Shown here: positions 28,515-41,899 of the stretch, one piece after another
Layout of the letters: every line of letters starts with the position of its first letter
Numbering within the stretch: the first letter of the stretch is position 1
Notes under the pieces: generated by a model
Databases searched by the model: none
The model's input: the letters and a program-made list of their open reading frames with translations, nothing else
What the model was told of the DNA's origin: nothing
NCBI GenBank assembly: GCA_031265765.1
Contig: JAISCE010000053.1
Location: 1 to 64,000, forward strand
Length of the DNA stretch: 64,000 bases
DNA from: Azoarcus sp.
GTDB taxonomy: Bacteria > Pseudomonadota > Gammaproteobacteria > Burkholderiales > Rhodocyclaceae
Direction of reading: 5' to 3'
Translations under genes and position numbers: made by a program

Positions 28515-29146
28515 ATCGGGATGCGGGTGAAAATGCCGTGGCGGCGGAAAATGTCATAGCCAGGCTGCGCCAATGCCTGGCGCGGGCGGACGCGGGAAGC
28601 GCCGCCGTCGGCGACTGGCCCGGCGCGGGCGGGCGCGAGCATCGTCCGGCGGCGGTATTGGTGCCTCTCGTGCTGTACGACGGACGGGAAAACGATCCGG
28701 TGGTGCTGCTCACCCGGCGTACCGATCATTTGCACCATCATCCGGGGCAAATCAGTTTTCCGGGCGGCGGAATGGAAGCGGGCGACATCTCGCCGGAAGC
28801 CGCCGCGCTGCGCGAAGCGAAAGAAGAAATCGGCCTCTCCCCGGACCGGGTCGAGATCGTCGGGCGTCTGCCGGATTACCTCACAGGCACGGGCTTTCGC
28901 GTCACGCCGGTAATTGGGTTGCTGCATCCACCGCTGGCGCTGGAACTGGACAGTTTCGAGGTCGCGGAAGTATTCGAGGTACCGTTGGCGCATTTCCTCG
29001 ACCCGGCCAAACATCAGCGTCACGCCTTGCGCGTGGAGAGCGGACTACGCCATTTCCACGCCATGCCTTATGGCGATTATTTTATCTGGGGCGCGACGGC
29101 GGGGATGCTGATGTCGCTCTATCGGTTGCTCGCGGAAAAAGACTGA
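28511..29146 (+). CDS. CoA pyrophosphatase (NudL-type Nudix hydrolase)
   Basis: A 211-residue Nudix hydrolase. The Nudix box around residues 85-109 is intact ([12 protein letters not shown], then REAKEEIGL). Just upstream, [19 protein letters not shown] is the UPF0035/CoA-hydrolase signature LLTxRSxxLxxHxGQIxFPGG, which points to cleavage of CoA or acyl-CoA to phosphopantetheine and 3',5'-ADP. The start is a TTG that overlaps the protease stop (TTGA). The gene ends 28 bases inside the convergent rpiA. Confidence 0.92.
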   Translation: MNRDAGENAVAAENVIARLRQCLARADAGSAAVGDWPGAGGREHRPAAVLVPLVLYDGRENDPVVLLTRRTDHLHHHPGQISFPGGGMEAGDISPEAAALREAKEEIGLSPDRVEIVGRLPDYLTGTGFRVTPVIGLLHPPLALELDSFEVAEVFEVPLAHFLDPAKHQRHALRVESGLRHFHAMPYGDYFIWGATAGMLMSLYRLLAEKD

Positions 29147-29814
29147 CGCTCATGGCGCTGTACACCCGTCGCCGTGGCGAGCAACAGCACATCCGCCCCG
29201 CGCCGCGCGAAAAGGCCATTGGTGACGGTGCCCGCAATCTGGTTCAACTCGGTTTCGAGACCGCGCGGATCGTCGATGGCAAGGCCGTGGATATCGAGGA
29301 TGTGGTGGCCGTTGTCGGTGATGAAGCCTTCGCGCCAATGCGGTTCGCCGCCGGTGAGACGGGCGATTTCGCGCGCGGCCTGGACGCGGGCCATCGGAAT
29401 GACTTCGACCGGCAACGGAAAGCGGCCAAGCGCGGCAACCCATTTACTGGCGTCGCAGATGCAGATGAAGCGGCGGGCGGCGGCGGCCACGACTTTCTCG
29501 CAGGTGAGTGCGCCGCCGCCGCCCTTAATCATGTTGAAGCCGTGGTCGATCTCGTCCGCGCCGTCGACGTAGAGGGGCAGGGCGTCGACCTCGTCGAGGC
29601 GGGCGAGCGGAATGCCATGCGCGGCCAGCCGCCGCGAACTGGCTTCGGAACTGGAAACCGCGCCCCGGATGCGCGCGCCGCGGCGGGCGAGCGCGTCGAT
29701 GAAATGGTTGACGGTGGAGCCGGTGCCGACGCCGATGAAGCTGTCCGGCGCGAGCGTTTCGAGTTCGGCGAGCGCGGCGAGCGCGGCGGCTTTTTTGAGT
29801 TTGTCCTGACTCAT
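29119..29814 (-). CDS. rpiA: ribose-5-phosphate isomerase A
   Basis: Interconverts ribose-5-phosphate and ribulose-5-phosphate in the pentose phosphate pathway. The 231-residue protein has [30 protein letters not shown], the catalytic YVDGADEID and [13 protein letters not shown]. The start at [11 protein letters not shown] is the family start. The 3' end overlaps the convergent Nudix gene by 28 bases, so the last ~9 residues are not family-conserved. Confidence 0.96.
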   Translation of the reverse strand: MSQDKLKKAAALAALAELETLAPDSFIGVGTGSTVNHFIDALARRGARIRGAVSSSEASSRRLAAHGIPLARLDEVDALPLYVDGADEIDHGFNMIKGGGGALTCEKVVAAAARRFICICDASKWVAALGRFPLPVEVIPMARVQAAREIARLTGGEPHWREGFITDNGHHILDIHGLAIDDPRGLETELNQIAGTVTNGLFARRGADVLLLATATGVQRHERQSFSASNR

Positions 29815-29857
29815 CGCAAGCTGACTCCAGATTTGAAACACCGCTTTGGATGCTCGC

Positions 29858-31078
29858 TCACAACGAACCGTAGGAATGCAGGCCGGAGAGGAACAGGTTG
29901 ACGCCGAGGAAAGCGAAAGTCGTGACGAGCAGCCCGATGATCGCCCACCAGGCCAGCATCGCGCCCCGCACGATGCGCATCAGGCGCAGATGCAGCCAGG
30001 CGGCATAGTTGAGCCATACGATCAGCGCAAAGGTCTCCTTGGGATCCCACGACCAATAGCTGCCCCAGGCTTCCGCCGCCCACAGCGCGCCGAGAATGGT
30101 GGCGATGGTGAAAAAAGCAAAGCCGATGGCGATGGCCTTGTACATCACGTCTTCGAGCACTTCCGGCGCGGGGAGCCGTCCGGCGAACAGCTCCCGGGGG
30201 CCGGGCAGCCAGGCGATGCCGGCCATCGCGGCGAGCGCGAAACCGCCGTAGCCGACGAAATTGGCCGGTACGTGGATCTTCATCCAGTACGACTGCAAGG
30301 CCGGCACGAGGGGCTGGATTTGGTAAGCGCCGCGCGTGAAGGCGTACCAGAGCAGGAAGGCGACCGAGACGGAAATCACCAGCAGTGCGAGTGCGCCCAG
30401 TTTGCGGGTGCCATAGCGGCCTTCGTAGAAAAGATAGAGCAGCGCGGTGACGAGGCTGAACAGGACGAAGACCTCGTACAGATTGCTGATGGGGATATGG
30501 CCGATGTCCGGGCCGAGCAGATAGGATTCGTACCAGCGCACGAAAAGGCCGACCGTGCCCATGACGGCGGCTGCCCAGGCGAGGACGCTGCCGGTGCGTT
30601 CGGCGAAATCGGAGCGCGCCGCCAGCCCGAGCCAGTAAGCGCCGGTGGCGATGAAAAAGAAGGCGCTCATCCAGGCGATGGCCGTCTGGCTCGAAAGCAG
30701 ATACTTGAGAAAAAAGATTTGCTCCGCGCGGGCGAGATCACCCTGATAGAGCCAGATACCCGCCAGCGACAGCGCGGCCACGGCGGCGGCGAACGGGCGG
30801 AATGGCCGCCAGGCCCAGCCGAGAGCGGCGAGGAGGGGGACATGAACCGCGAGAATGGCGGTTTCGTAACCGTCCATCGCTTCGCCGTAGCGCAGGAAAG
30901 CGATACCGGCGGCGGCAATGAGGGCGAGGGCGTAGAACCAGTCGCCGAAGCTGCGCCGCTTCAGCCACTCCGCGCGGACGGACGGCATGGCCGGGGCGGT
31001 GTCCGTTTCCTGCGCCATTTGCAGTTCGGCGGGGAGCGCGGAAAGGGAGGGAGAAGACGGGGAGGAAGCCAGTTTCAT
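29858..31078 (-). CDS. ccsB: cytochrome c biogenesis protein CcsB/CcsA (System II)
   Basis: Polytopic heme-handling subunit of the System II (Ccs) cytochrome c synthase. The 406-residue protein has about eight TM segments and the tryptophan-rich WWD heme motif [19 protein letters not shown] near residue 345, with conserved His residues in adjacent loops. The start overlaps the resB stop (ATGA), forming a resB-ccsB unit; the two proteins work as a complex at the periplasmic face. Together with the adjacent cytochrome c4 gene it shows the cell uses System II, not CcmA-H. Confidence 0.96.
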   Translation of the reverse strand: MKLASSPSSPSLSALPAELQMAQETDTAPAMPSVRAEWLKRRSFGDWFYALALIAAAGIAFLRYGEAMDGYETAILAVHVPLLAALGWAWRPFRPFAAAVAALSLAGIWLYQGDLARAEQIFFLKYLLSSQTAIAWMSAFFFIATGAYWLGLAARSDFAERTGSVLAWAAAVMGTVGLFVRWYESYLLGPDIGHIPISNLYEVFVLFSLVTALLYLFYEGRYGTRKLGALALLVISVSVAFLLWYAFTRGAYQIQPLVPALQSYWMKIHVPANFVGYGGFALAAMAGIAWLPGPRELFAGRLPAPEVLEDVMYKAIAIGFAFFTIATILGALWAAEAWGSYWSWDPKETFALIVWLNYAAWLHLRLMRIVRGAMLAWWAIIGLLVTTFAFLGVNLFLSGLHSYGSL

Positions 31079-33138
31079 GGTGACTCCTGTGAGTCGGTGT
31101 GTGCAGTGCCGAGGACGGCGGCGAGACCGGCGCAGTGGCGGGCGAATGTTTCATCCGCATCGATGGTCTTGCGGTTCGACGACATCGCCACCAGCGCCTC
31201 ATCGTCTTTGAGCAGCACGAACAACCGGCGTTCGCGGATGTAAAGCATGGCGAATACGCCCAGCGCGAGCAAGAGCGATCCGGTATAGACCAGCGGTTTT
31301 CCCGGCGCGCGGGCGGCTTGCAGGATAGTGGCCTGGCGGTGCTTGTAATCGGTGAGTTGGAGATAGAACGGCGCGCCGTACTGGAGGCTTTCGACGAGCG
31401 CGAACAGCGCGTCGCGGATGAACGGGGCATGCTCGTCGCCGATTTCGAGCGCGTCTTGCCCGGAAGCTTCCCGCGCGCTCATCCAGGCATCCCAGACCAG
31501 CCCTTGCAAAATCTGGATGAAGGCCGCGCCTGCGCGCTGGCGGTCTTCTTCGGAAGCGGGGCGTTCGGTGAATGCCGTGTTTTCGATAAAATCCGAGATG
31601 GCCGCCAGACCGCCGCGGGCAAAGAGTGCCAGGGTATTTTCGGCGGTTTCTTTCAGGCGTTCCCGCAGGCCGCTTTCGTCGGAGGCATCGAGCGAGCGCG
31701 CGGTGAAGCGTTCGGCGAGCGCGGCGCGACGTCCGGGGTCGAAAAAAATCTGGCGGATGGCAAACCAGGTATCGGCCTTGTCGTCGCCGTCGAGCGGAAT
31801 GCGCAGATAGTGGAAGGCTTCCGCCTGGCTCGCGCGCACGCCGCTGGCAAGATATTTCCGGCCTTTGATTTCGAGCGGCAGCATGTAATTGCTGAATTCA
31901 CGCGCCTGTCCGGCTGTATCGCGCAATTTGAAGGTGTATACCGGGCCGAGGTTGCGCAAATTCTTGCCGGCCTGCGTTTGCGTGCCGTTGCCGAAGAAGC
32001 CGCCGAATTGTCCGCCGCCGCCGGGCGGGGCAATGTTTTCGACGTTGATCGGACGGAAGCCGGTGATTTCGAGCGTGTAGTCGTAACCGATGCCGGCAAG
32101 CGGCAGGCGCGCGCCGACTTCCCCGTCGAGCGGGTGCGGCGGGCGGGCGCTGGGGACGAGATCGTGCAGCGCGAAGCGCAGGATGGAGCCGCCATCGTCG
32201 AAGCTGGACTGGAAAAGCGTGACGCCCCGATATTCGAGCGGTTTGTTGACTTCGATCGTGCGCTCGAAGCTCCGACCGCTGTCGTTATCGGTAATCACGA
32301 GATCGCTGGCATAGCGCCGGGGCATGCCGCTTGTGTAATAGTCGATATGGAAGCGTTTGAGCGCGATCTTGAACGGCAGGGATTGAAGCAGGATGCCGTC
32401 GCCGACGTTGAGCACGGCGAAATCGGTGCCGCCGCCCTCGGGAATATAAACGTTTCCGTGGTAGCTCCAACTGTCCGGATCGAGACGGGCCGAAGCGGGA
32501 ATGTGGGCAAGCGGCTGATCGCCGGAAGTGGGCGCCTTGCCGTCGAGCTTGATTTGCAGCGCGAGCGGCAGATTGCCGTCGAGCAGCCCGCCCATGCAGA
32601 TCAGCACAATGGCGGCATGGGCGAGAAAGTAGCCGATGCGCCCGGCAACGCCTTGTCTGGCGGCGATCAGCGCGCTGTTCTCGCGTTCGTCGATCCGGAA
32701 ACGGAAGCCCGCGCCCGCGAGATAAGCCACGACCGCGCCGCGCCGCGCTTCGGGCGGCAGCGCGGGCGCGAGGCTGGCGTGGCGGGTGAAAAGCCGCAGC
32801 GACGTTTCGCGCGCGCGCTCGCGGAAGCCGCGCATTTCGCGCAGCATCGGCACGGACTGGCGGACGATGCACAGCATCGTCGACAGCACCAGGAAAGCAA
32901 GAATGGCGAGAAACCAGTTGGCGGCATAGATCGTATACAGCCCCATGCTGGCAAAGACCGGCTCCCAGAACTGGCCGAACTGATTGAGATAGGCGTTCGC
33001 CGGTTCGTTCTGTTGTATGACGGCGCCGATGACCGAGGCGATGGACAGTACGGTCAACAGGCTGATGGCGAAACGCATCGAACTCAAGAGTTCGATGAGC
33101 GCCTCCAGGGCGGAGGCTCGCGCGGTGGCACGCTGCAT
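31075..33138 (-). CDS. resB: cytochrome c biogenesis protein ResB/Ccs1
   Basis: Partner of CcsB in System II cytochrome c maturation. The 687-residue protein has three N-terminal TM helices (around SSMRFAISLLTVLSIASV, YAANWFLAILAFLVL and GRIGYFLAHAAIVLICMGG), a large periplasmic domain, and a C-terminal TM (LVYTGSLLLALGVFAMLY) followed by the ERRLFVLLKDD cytoplasmic tail typical of ResB. It is 93 bases downstream of the cytochrome c4 gene in the same direction. Confidence 0.96.
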   Translation of the reverse strand: MQRATARASALEALIELLSSMRFAISLLTVLSIASVIGAVIQQNEPANAYLNQFGQFWEPVFASMGLYTIYAANWFLAILAFLVLSTMLCIVRQSVPMLREMRGFRERARETSLRLFTRHASLAPALPPEARRGAVVAYLAGAGFRFRIDERENSALIAARQGVAGRIGYFLAHAAIVLICMGGLLDGNLPLALQIKLDGKAPTSGDQPLAHIPASARLDPDSWSYHGNVYIPEGGGTDFAVLNVGDGILLQSLPFKIALKRFHIDYYTSGMPRRYASDLVITDNDSGRSFERTIEVNKPLEYRGVTLFQSSFDDGGSILRFALHDLVPSARPPHPLDGEVGARLPLAGIGYDYTLEITGFRPINVENIAPPGGGGQFGGFFGNGTQTQAGKNLRNLGPVYTFKLRDTAGQAREFSNYMLPLEIKGRKYLASGVRASQAEAFHYLRIPLDGDDKADTWFAIRQIFFDPGRRAALAERFTARSLDASDESGLRERLKETAENTLALFARGGLAAISDFIENTAFTERPASEEDRQRAGAAFIQILQGLVWDAWMSAREASGQDALEIGDEHAPFIRDALFALVESLQYGAPFYLQLTDYKHRQATILQAARAPGKPLVYTGSLLLALGVFAMLYIRERRLFVLLKDDEALVAMSSNRKTIDADETFARHCAGLAAVLGTAHTDSQESP

Positions 33139-33231
33139 CGTGATCCTGTCCGGAAATCGTGGAGTGGACGAAAAGAAAGGGGAGCGGCCTCGCCCCCCTT
33201 CCGCTACCGTGTGTCGACCGGAGCCGCCCGT

Positions 33232-33867
33232 TCAGCGCAGCCCGGCGGTGTAATCGGAAATCGCCTTGATTTCCGGATCGGTCATCCGCAATGCGATGTC
33301 GCGCATCATCTTTGCCGGGTCGTTGGCGCGCGCGCCGTCGCGGAAAGCCTTGAGCTGGGCTTCGATATAGTCGGGGAACTGCCCCGCCAGCGCCGGATAC
33401 TGGGCTGGCAGGCCCTTGCCCGCCGGGCCGTGACAGGCCGCACAGGCCGGCACGCCCTTGGCGGCGATGCCGGCGCGCCAGATTTTCTGTCCGAGGGCGA
33501 TGGCGTCGATGTCCGCGCTCACCGCGGGTCTGAGCTTTTGCGCCGCGAAATACTCGGCCACGGCGCGCATGTCCTCATCGGGGAGCATGGTAATCATCCC
33601 TGTCATCACCGGATTGTTGGCGCGCGTTCCGTTCTTGAATTCGGTGAACTGCTTGTAGAGATAATCGCTGTGTTGTCCCGCCAGCTTCGGCGAATCGGCG
33701 CCTCCCGCCGTCTTGCCGTTGGTTTGAGGATCCCAGTTATTGCCGTCGGCTCCGTGGCAGGTGGCACAGACTTCCGGGGGCGCGGACGGCTGCACGGCGG
33801 CCTGGTTCTGAGCCTGGACGCCGCCGGCGGCCAGCAGAAACGATAGCAGCAAGGAACGCTTTATCAT
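33232..33867 (-). CDS. diheme cytochrome c4
   Basis: A 211-residue periplasmic electron carrier with a signal peptide (cleavage near VQAQ) and two covalent heme sites, CATCH (residues 34-38) and CAACH (near 144). The axial methionines are in VMTGM/ITMLPDEDM and DPAKMM/IALRMTD. The two-domain c4 layout donates electrons to cbb3-type or other terminal oxidases in relatives. First gene of the cytc4-resB-ccsB unit, divergent from engB. Confidence 0.95.
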   Translation of the reverse strand: MIKRSLLLSFLLAAGGVQAQNQAAVQPSAPPEVCATCHGADGNNWDPQTNGKTAGGADSPKLAGQHSDYLYKQFTEFKNGTRANNPVMTGMITMLPDEDMRAVAEYFAAQKLRPAVSADIDAIALGQKIWRAGIAAKGVPACAACHGPAGKGLPAQYPALAGQFPDYIEAQLKAFRDGARANDPAKMMRDIALRMTDPEIKAISDYTAGLR

Positions 33868-33973
33868 AATGTCCTCGAAAAACCATGGAGGGGGAAAAGC
33901 TCAAGCGCGTTATTCTATAACACGAACCCTCCTTTGTGATTCCGTGCGGCGCTCCGGCCGCGCTTTGCCGCCC

Positions 33974-34606
33974 ATGTCCATTTTTCGCCACGCCTGTTTC
34001 GAGACGTCCATTGCCAAATCTTCCGCATTGCCGCCCGCCGATAGTCGGGAAATTGCTTTCGCCGGACGCTCGAACGCCGGAAAGTCAAGTGCGATCAACA
34101 CCTTGGTCGGCCATACGAGGCTTGCCTACGTCTCGAAAACGCCGGGTCGCACCCAGCTTCTCAATTTTTTCCGTCTTCCGTGCGGCGTCCGGCTCGTCGA
34201 CTTGCCGGGCTATGGCTATGCCGCCGTGCCGGAAAAAATCCGCGTCCAATGGGCGGATCTCATCGAAAACTACCTCAAAACGCGCGCGGCGCTTGCCGGG
34301 CTGGTGCTGATGATGGACGCGCGCCACCCGTTTACCGGACTCGATCGCCAGATGATCGGCTGGTTTTTGCCTTCCGGGCGGCCCATCCATGTGTTGCTCA
34401 CCAAGAGCGACAAGCTCTCGCGCGGCGCGGCGCAAGCCGCTTTGCTCAAGACGCGCGCGGCGCTGGCGGCATACAGATGCGACGGGCGTCTCACGGCGCA
34501 ATTGTTTTCCAGCCTGACCAAAAATGGCATCGAGGAATGCGAGCAGGTCGTGGGCGCATGGCTGGCGGAAATGGGCGAAATCGCCGATGGGCCGGAAAGG
34601 CCGTGA
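33974..34606 (+). CDS. engB: ribosome biogenesis GTP-binding protein (YsxC/EngB)
   Basis: Essential GTPase for late 50S subunit assembly. The 210-residue protein has G1 GRSNAGKSSAIN, G2 with PGRTQLLNFF, G3 DLPGYGYAAV, G4 TKSDKL and G5 FSSLTKNGIEE. The start at MSIFRHACFETS agrees with the short family N-terminus, although the frame is open further upstream. The gene is divergent from the cytochrome c4 gene, the usual betaproteobacterial arrangement. Confidence 0.95.
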   Translation: MSIFRHACFETSIAKSSALPPADSREIAFAGRSNAGKSSAINTLVGHTRLAYVSKTPGRTQLLNFFRLPCGVRLVDLPGYGYAAVPEKIRVQWADLIENYLKTRAALAGLVLMMDARHPFTGLDRQMIGWFLPSGRPIHVLLTKSDKLSRGAAQAALLKTRAALAAYRCDGRLTAQLFSSLTKNGIEECEQVVGAWLAEMGEIADGPERP

Positions 34607-34681
34607 CGCGGGCGGGAAGCGCGACCTCGTTGCTCGATGGCGATACGTGCTGGCGTGGCCGGAGAGAGGCGGAAAACCGGA

Positions 34682-35563
34682 TCAAGGAACTGCCGGAAAC
34701 GCACCGCTATAGGCTGCCGGCAGCAGTTTCGGCCAGATTTCCTCCGGGGCGTCTACGCGGCGCAACAGGGCTTCGGGCTGGATGTGCAGCAGCGTGCTCA
34801 GGCAGGCGATGTCATCGGGCAAGGCCGGGTTGTCCCAGCCGAGCGAGACGTGGCGGGCAAAGTCGGAGGCAAGTGTAATCATGTGCACCCTGGGGTGTTT
34901 GGCCTGCGATTCGTCGAGCAGTTGTACCAGCAGGTTGGGCAGGTGCCAGGTACGAACCAGGGCGAGTTGCACTTCGTAGGCTGTGACGCCGAAGACTTCG
35001 CGTTGTGCCGCGGCGCTGCGCAATTGCCGGTTGGCGCGCTGCATATCATAGGTGCGCAGGGTGAGATCGGGGGCGTGGATCCAGCAGATCATTTCGGTGG
35101 CTTCGCGCAGCAGGGCGGCAATGGTGATTTCGTTGACATCGAGATCGCGCCGTACCACCGCCCAGTCGCGGGCATAGTGAGCGGCCTTGCATGCCCGTCC
35201 GACGACCTTGAGCAGGCCGAGCAGGGCGCGGGGTTGGGGCGCGAGCACGTCTTCGGCGGTGGGCAGGCCGCTGAAGGCTTTGAAAAATGGAATGATCCCC
35301 ATCATCACCAGTGCGCTGCCTATGGTGGCGATGTCGTGGTTCTGGGTATTCTTGCGGTGGGTTTCGATGTGCGCCAGCAAGCGTATCGTCATCAGCGGAT
35401 CGCCCAGCACCGCCGTGGCGATGTCCTGGCGCGTGACGTTGTCGAGGTCTTGGCGCAAGCGGTCGAATTCGCAGACCGTGCGGCGCAGTATCGGCAAGGG
35501 CTGTCGAGAGAAGAAATCGACGTAAGCTTCGACCGAAGGCAGGGCATGCGCGAGCATGGCCAT
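34682..35563 (-). CDS. HDOD-domain protein
   Basis: A 293-residue soluble protein with an HDOD-type helical domain. The characteristic pattern is seen in the segment around VTRQDIATAVLGDPLMTIRLLAHIE and again in ATIGSALVMMGIIPFFKAF. HDOD proteins are signalling adaptors related to HD phosphohydrolases but usually lack the His/Asp catalytic set, and no such set is evident here. No effector domain (GGDEF, EAL or receiver) is fused. The gene is convergent with engB; its partner is unknown. Confidence 0.8.
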   Translation of the reverse strand: MAMLAHALPSVEAYVDFFSRQPLPILRRTVCEFDRLRQDLDNVTRQDIATAVLGDPLMTIRLLAHIETHRKNTQNHDIATIGSALVMMGIIPFFKAFSGLPTAEDVLAPQPRALLGLLKVVGRACKAAHYARDWAVVRRDLDVNEITIAALLREATEMICWIHAPDLTLRTYDMQRANRQLRSAAAQREVFGVTAYEVQLALVRTWHLPNLLVQLLDESQAKHPRVHMITLASDFARHVSLGWDNPALPDDIACLSTLLHIQPEALLRRVDAPEEIWPKLLPAAYSGAFPAVP

Positions 35564-35747
35564 GAGGCTCTCCCGATGGGCGGTACAGTGTGATTATCGG
35601 CGGTTTTGCGCCGAATCAAAGGAAGATACGCACGGATATGTCATTTTCGCAGGGGCGCGCGGGTACTGGCGCGATCGCACTGCCTGCTTCGTTCCCGCGA
35701 CGATTCCCTCACAAAAGTTTTCCGGACTCCCGCCCGCGCCGCTTCGA

Positions 35748-36014
35748 CAAGACGCCTGATTTCCACCGAAGCCCTGATGTTCCAGTCCGACTATTTGGCC
35801 ATTGCCGATGAAGAAAAAATTCAATGGACAGGTTTATCTTTTTGAATTCAAGTTGGTGGTGGAGGAAGCGGAAGGAAAGGCAATCCAGCAGATCGGGGAG
35901 AAGGGATATGCTGATAAATACCGCTCACTCAATCAGCCCATACATTTGATCGGGGTGGAATTCAGCAAGAAGGAACGCAATGTGGTGGCGTTTGTGGTGG
36001 AAGGTCTTGAGTGA
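35748..36014 (+). pseudogene. remnant of an AAA-ATPase-like/PD-(D/E)XK (DUF1703) gene
   Basis: Two pieces of one protein family are seen in different frames. Around 35748-35805 one frame reads TEALMFQSDYLAI, resembling the LLFQSGYLTI segment of these proteins. From 35808 another frame reads FNGQVYLFEFKLV, AIQQIGEKGYADKYR and IHLIGVEFSKKERNVVAFVV, the nuclease-domain core and C-terminus including the E-x-K of the PD-(D/E)XK site. In intact relatives roughly 100 residues lie between these pieces, and an ATPase domain precedes them; both are missing. I read this as a decayed acquired gene with an internal deletion and frameshift. Confidence 0.72.
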
Positions 36015-36047
36015 ATTGAAAGAGATGAGCAGATTTGGCCAGTAACT

Positions 36048-38696
<2,649 letters not shown>

Positions 38697-38846
38697 GGAA
38701 GCGAGGGGGGCATCGGCAAAGGCGGAATTCTAAGGGAAAAGAAAAAAAGGCGCGAAAAACGATTCGGCATGATCCGGGCATGGAACGAACGAGCCGCCGC
38801 CCCGCTCGATTCCCGAAGGGGCCGCGGTGTCGCGCCCCGCGATGCG

Positions 38847-40340
38847 TCAGGCCGCCGGGGCCGGGCGGCGCAGATGCCAGCCGGTGGCTTGCTGGAAGCG
38901 ATGCGCGGCGGTGAGCAGGCGCGCTTCGGAGAAGTAATCGCCGATCAGTTGCAGGCCGACCGGCAAGCCGCCGGTATCGAATCCGCAGGGGTGGGAAAGC
39001 CCCGGCAGCCCGGCGAGGTTGACCGGCGTGGTGTAGATGTCGGCAAGGTACATTTGCGCCGGATCGTCGCTCATCGCGCCCAGCGCCCAGGCCGTCACCG
39101 GCGAGACGGGGCCGGCTATCAAGTCGCATTCGCCGAAGGCGCGGCGGAAATCCCCGGCAATCAAGCGCCGCAGTTTTTGCGCTTGCAGGTAATAAGCGTC
39201 GTAGTAGCCGTGCGACAGTACGTAGGTACCGGCCAGGATGCGGCGCTGGACTTCCGCGCCGAAGCCTTCGCCGCGGCTTTTGCAGTACATGTCGGCAAGG
39301 TCGGCGAATCCGGCGGCGCGATGACCGTAGCGCACACCGTCGAAGCGCGAAAGATTGCTGGACGCCTCGGCCATGGCGATGACGTAATAGGCGGGGATCG
39401 CCAATCTGGCGTTGGGGATGTCCACTTCGCGGGTGATCGCGCCCAGGGCGCGGTATTGCACGAGCGCGGCATCGATGGCGGCGCGGATGTCGCCGCTCAT
39501 GCCGTCGCCGAAGAATTCGCGCGGCAAGCCGATGACGAGTCCGGCAAGCGGCCGGGAAGCGTCGGCGGGCGGCGCGGCAAGTGCGGCGGCGTAGTTTTCG
39601 GGCGGGCGGTCGAGACTGGTCGAGTCGCGCGCATCGAATCCGGCCATGGCCGCGAGCAGCAGCGCACAATCTTCGGCGGATGCGCCCAAAGCGCCGCCCT
39701 GGTCGAGCGAAGATGCATAGGCGACGAGACCGTAGCGGCTCACGAGACCGTAAGTCGGCTTGATACCGGTGACGCCGCAAAAAGAGGCGGGCTGGCGCAC
39801 GGAGCCGCCGGTGTCGGTACCCGTGGCGATCGGCGCAAGCCGCGCCGCGACCGCCGCCGCCGAACCGCCGGAGGAGCCGCCGGGCACGTGCCCGGGTTTC
39901 CACGGATTCCTGGCCGGGCCGAAGTACGACGTCTCGTTCGACGAACCCATGGCGAATTCGTCCATGTTGGTCTTGCCCAGACTCACCGCGCCGGCCTTTT
40001 TCAGCAAAGCGACGACGTGCGCATCGTAGGGGCTGACGAAACTGGACAACATTTTCGAGCCGCAGGTGGTCGGCAAGCCTTCCGTGCAAAATACGTCCTT
40101 GTGGGCAAGCGGAATGCCGGTGAGCGGCCCGGTCTCGCCGCTGGCGATGCGCGCGTCGGCGGCGCGCGCTTCAGCGAGCGTCCGCTCGCGCTCGACGGTA
40201 ATGAAAGCATTGAGCGCCGGATCGCGCGCTTCGATGCGTTCAAGGAAAAGCGTGGCGAGTTCGACGCTGGAGATGTCTTTCGCGTCCAGCGCGCGGCGCA
40301 GGACGGAAACAGGGGCATCGACAAGTGGCGCAGTGCTCAT
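38847..40340 (-). CDS. gatA: Asp-tRNA(Asn)/Glu-tRNA(Gln) amidotransferase subunit A
   Basis: Glutaminase subunit of GatCAB that supplies ammonia to amidate misacylated Glu-tRNA-Gln or Asp-tRNA-Asn. The 497-residue amidase has the Ser-cisSer-Lys triad: Lys in PLAHKDVFC, Ser in [14 protein letters not shown] and Ser in [12 protein letters not shown]. It follows gatC by 45 bases. gatB, which normally comes directly after gatA, is missing here: 150 bases later alaS begins. Confidence 0.97.
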   Translation of the reverse strand: MSTAPLVDAPVSVLRRALDAKDISSVELATLFLERIEARDPALNAFITVERERTLAEARAADARIASGETGPLTGIPLAHKDVFCTEGLPTTCGSKMLSSFVSPYDAHVVALLKKAGAVSLGKTNMDEFAMGSSNETSYFGPARNPWKPGHVPGGSSGGSAAAVAARLAPIATGTDTGGSVRQPASFCGVTGIKPTYGLVSRYGLVAYASSLDQGGALGASAEDCALLLAAMAGFDARDSTSLDRPPENYAAALAAPPADASRPLAGLVIGLPREFFGDGMSGDIRAAIDAALVQYRALGAITREVDIPNARLAIPAYYVIAMAEASSNLSRFDGVRYGHRAAGFADLADMYCKSRGEGFGAEVQRRILAGTYVLSHGYYDAYYLQAQKLRRLIAGDFRRAFGECDLIAGPVSPVTAWALGAMSDDPAQMYLADIYTTPVNLAGLPGLSHPCGFDTGGLPVGLQLIGDYFSEARLLTAAHRFQQATGWHLRRPAPAA

Positions 40341-40385
40341 ATTGAGGAAAACCGATGGGTGGGAGCAGAACGAAATGAAATATTT

Positions 40386-40673
40386 TCATTCTATGACTTT
40401 GGGCACCAGATACAGCCCGGCCTCGGCTTGCGGCGCAACGGCCTGAAAGGCGGCTCGCCGGTCTGTTTCAGTGACGGCGTCGTCGCGCAGCCGGGCCGCC
40501 AATTCCTGAGGGTGGCTCATGGGTTCGATGTTAGTTGTATCCACGGCTTGCATTTGAGCGATAATACCGAACATGCTGTCAAGATGGATGCGCATCGCAT
40601 CGACGGTATTGCCCGGCAATGCCAGCCGGGCCAACCGGGCCAGCCGTTCTATTTCTTCGTTGGAGTGTGCCAT
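40386..40673 (-). CDS. gatC: Asp-tRNA(Asn)/Glu-tRNA(Gln) amidotransferase subunit C
   Basis: Small 95-residue subunit that wraps around and stabilises the GatA-GatB interface. Family features are the N-terminal helix [14 protein letters not shown], the [19 protein letters not shown] segment and the C-terminal Val-Pro-Lys-Val end (LVPKVIE). It is the first gene of the gatC-gatA unit, divergent from mreB with 125 bases between them, a conserved betaproteobacterial arrangement. Confidence 0.95.
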   Translation of the reverse strand: MAHSNEEIERLARLARLALPGNTVDAMRIHLDSMFGIIAQMQAVDTTNIEPMSHPQELAARLRDDAVTETDRRAAFQAVAPQAEAGLYLVPKVIE

Positions 40674-40708
40674 GTGATAAACGTGTTGAGTATCAAAGAG
40701 AGTTATAG

Positions 40709-41842
<1,134 letters not shown>

Positions 41843-41899
41843 GGTAAGCGCCACTTGCGTTTTAGACATCCCTGAACGCCATCGTCCGGGAATTGCTGG

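Noticed and set aside
31099..33846. A 915-codon plus-strand frame over resB and cytochrome c4
   Set aside because: Antisense shadow of well-recognised genes, with no family-like sequence.
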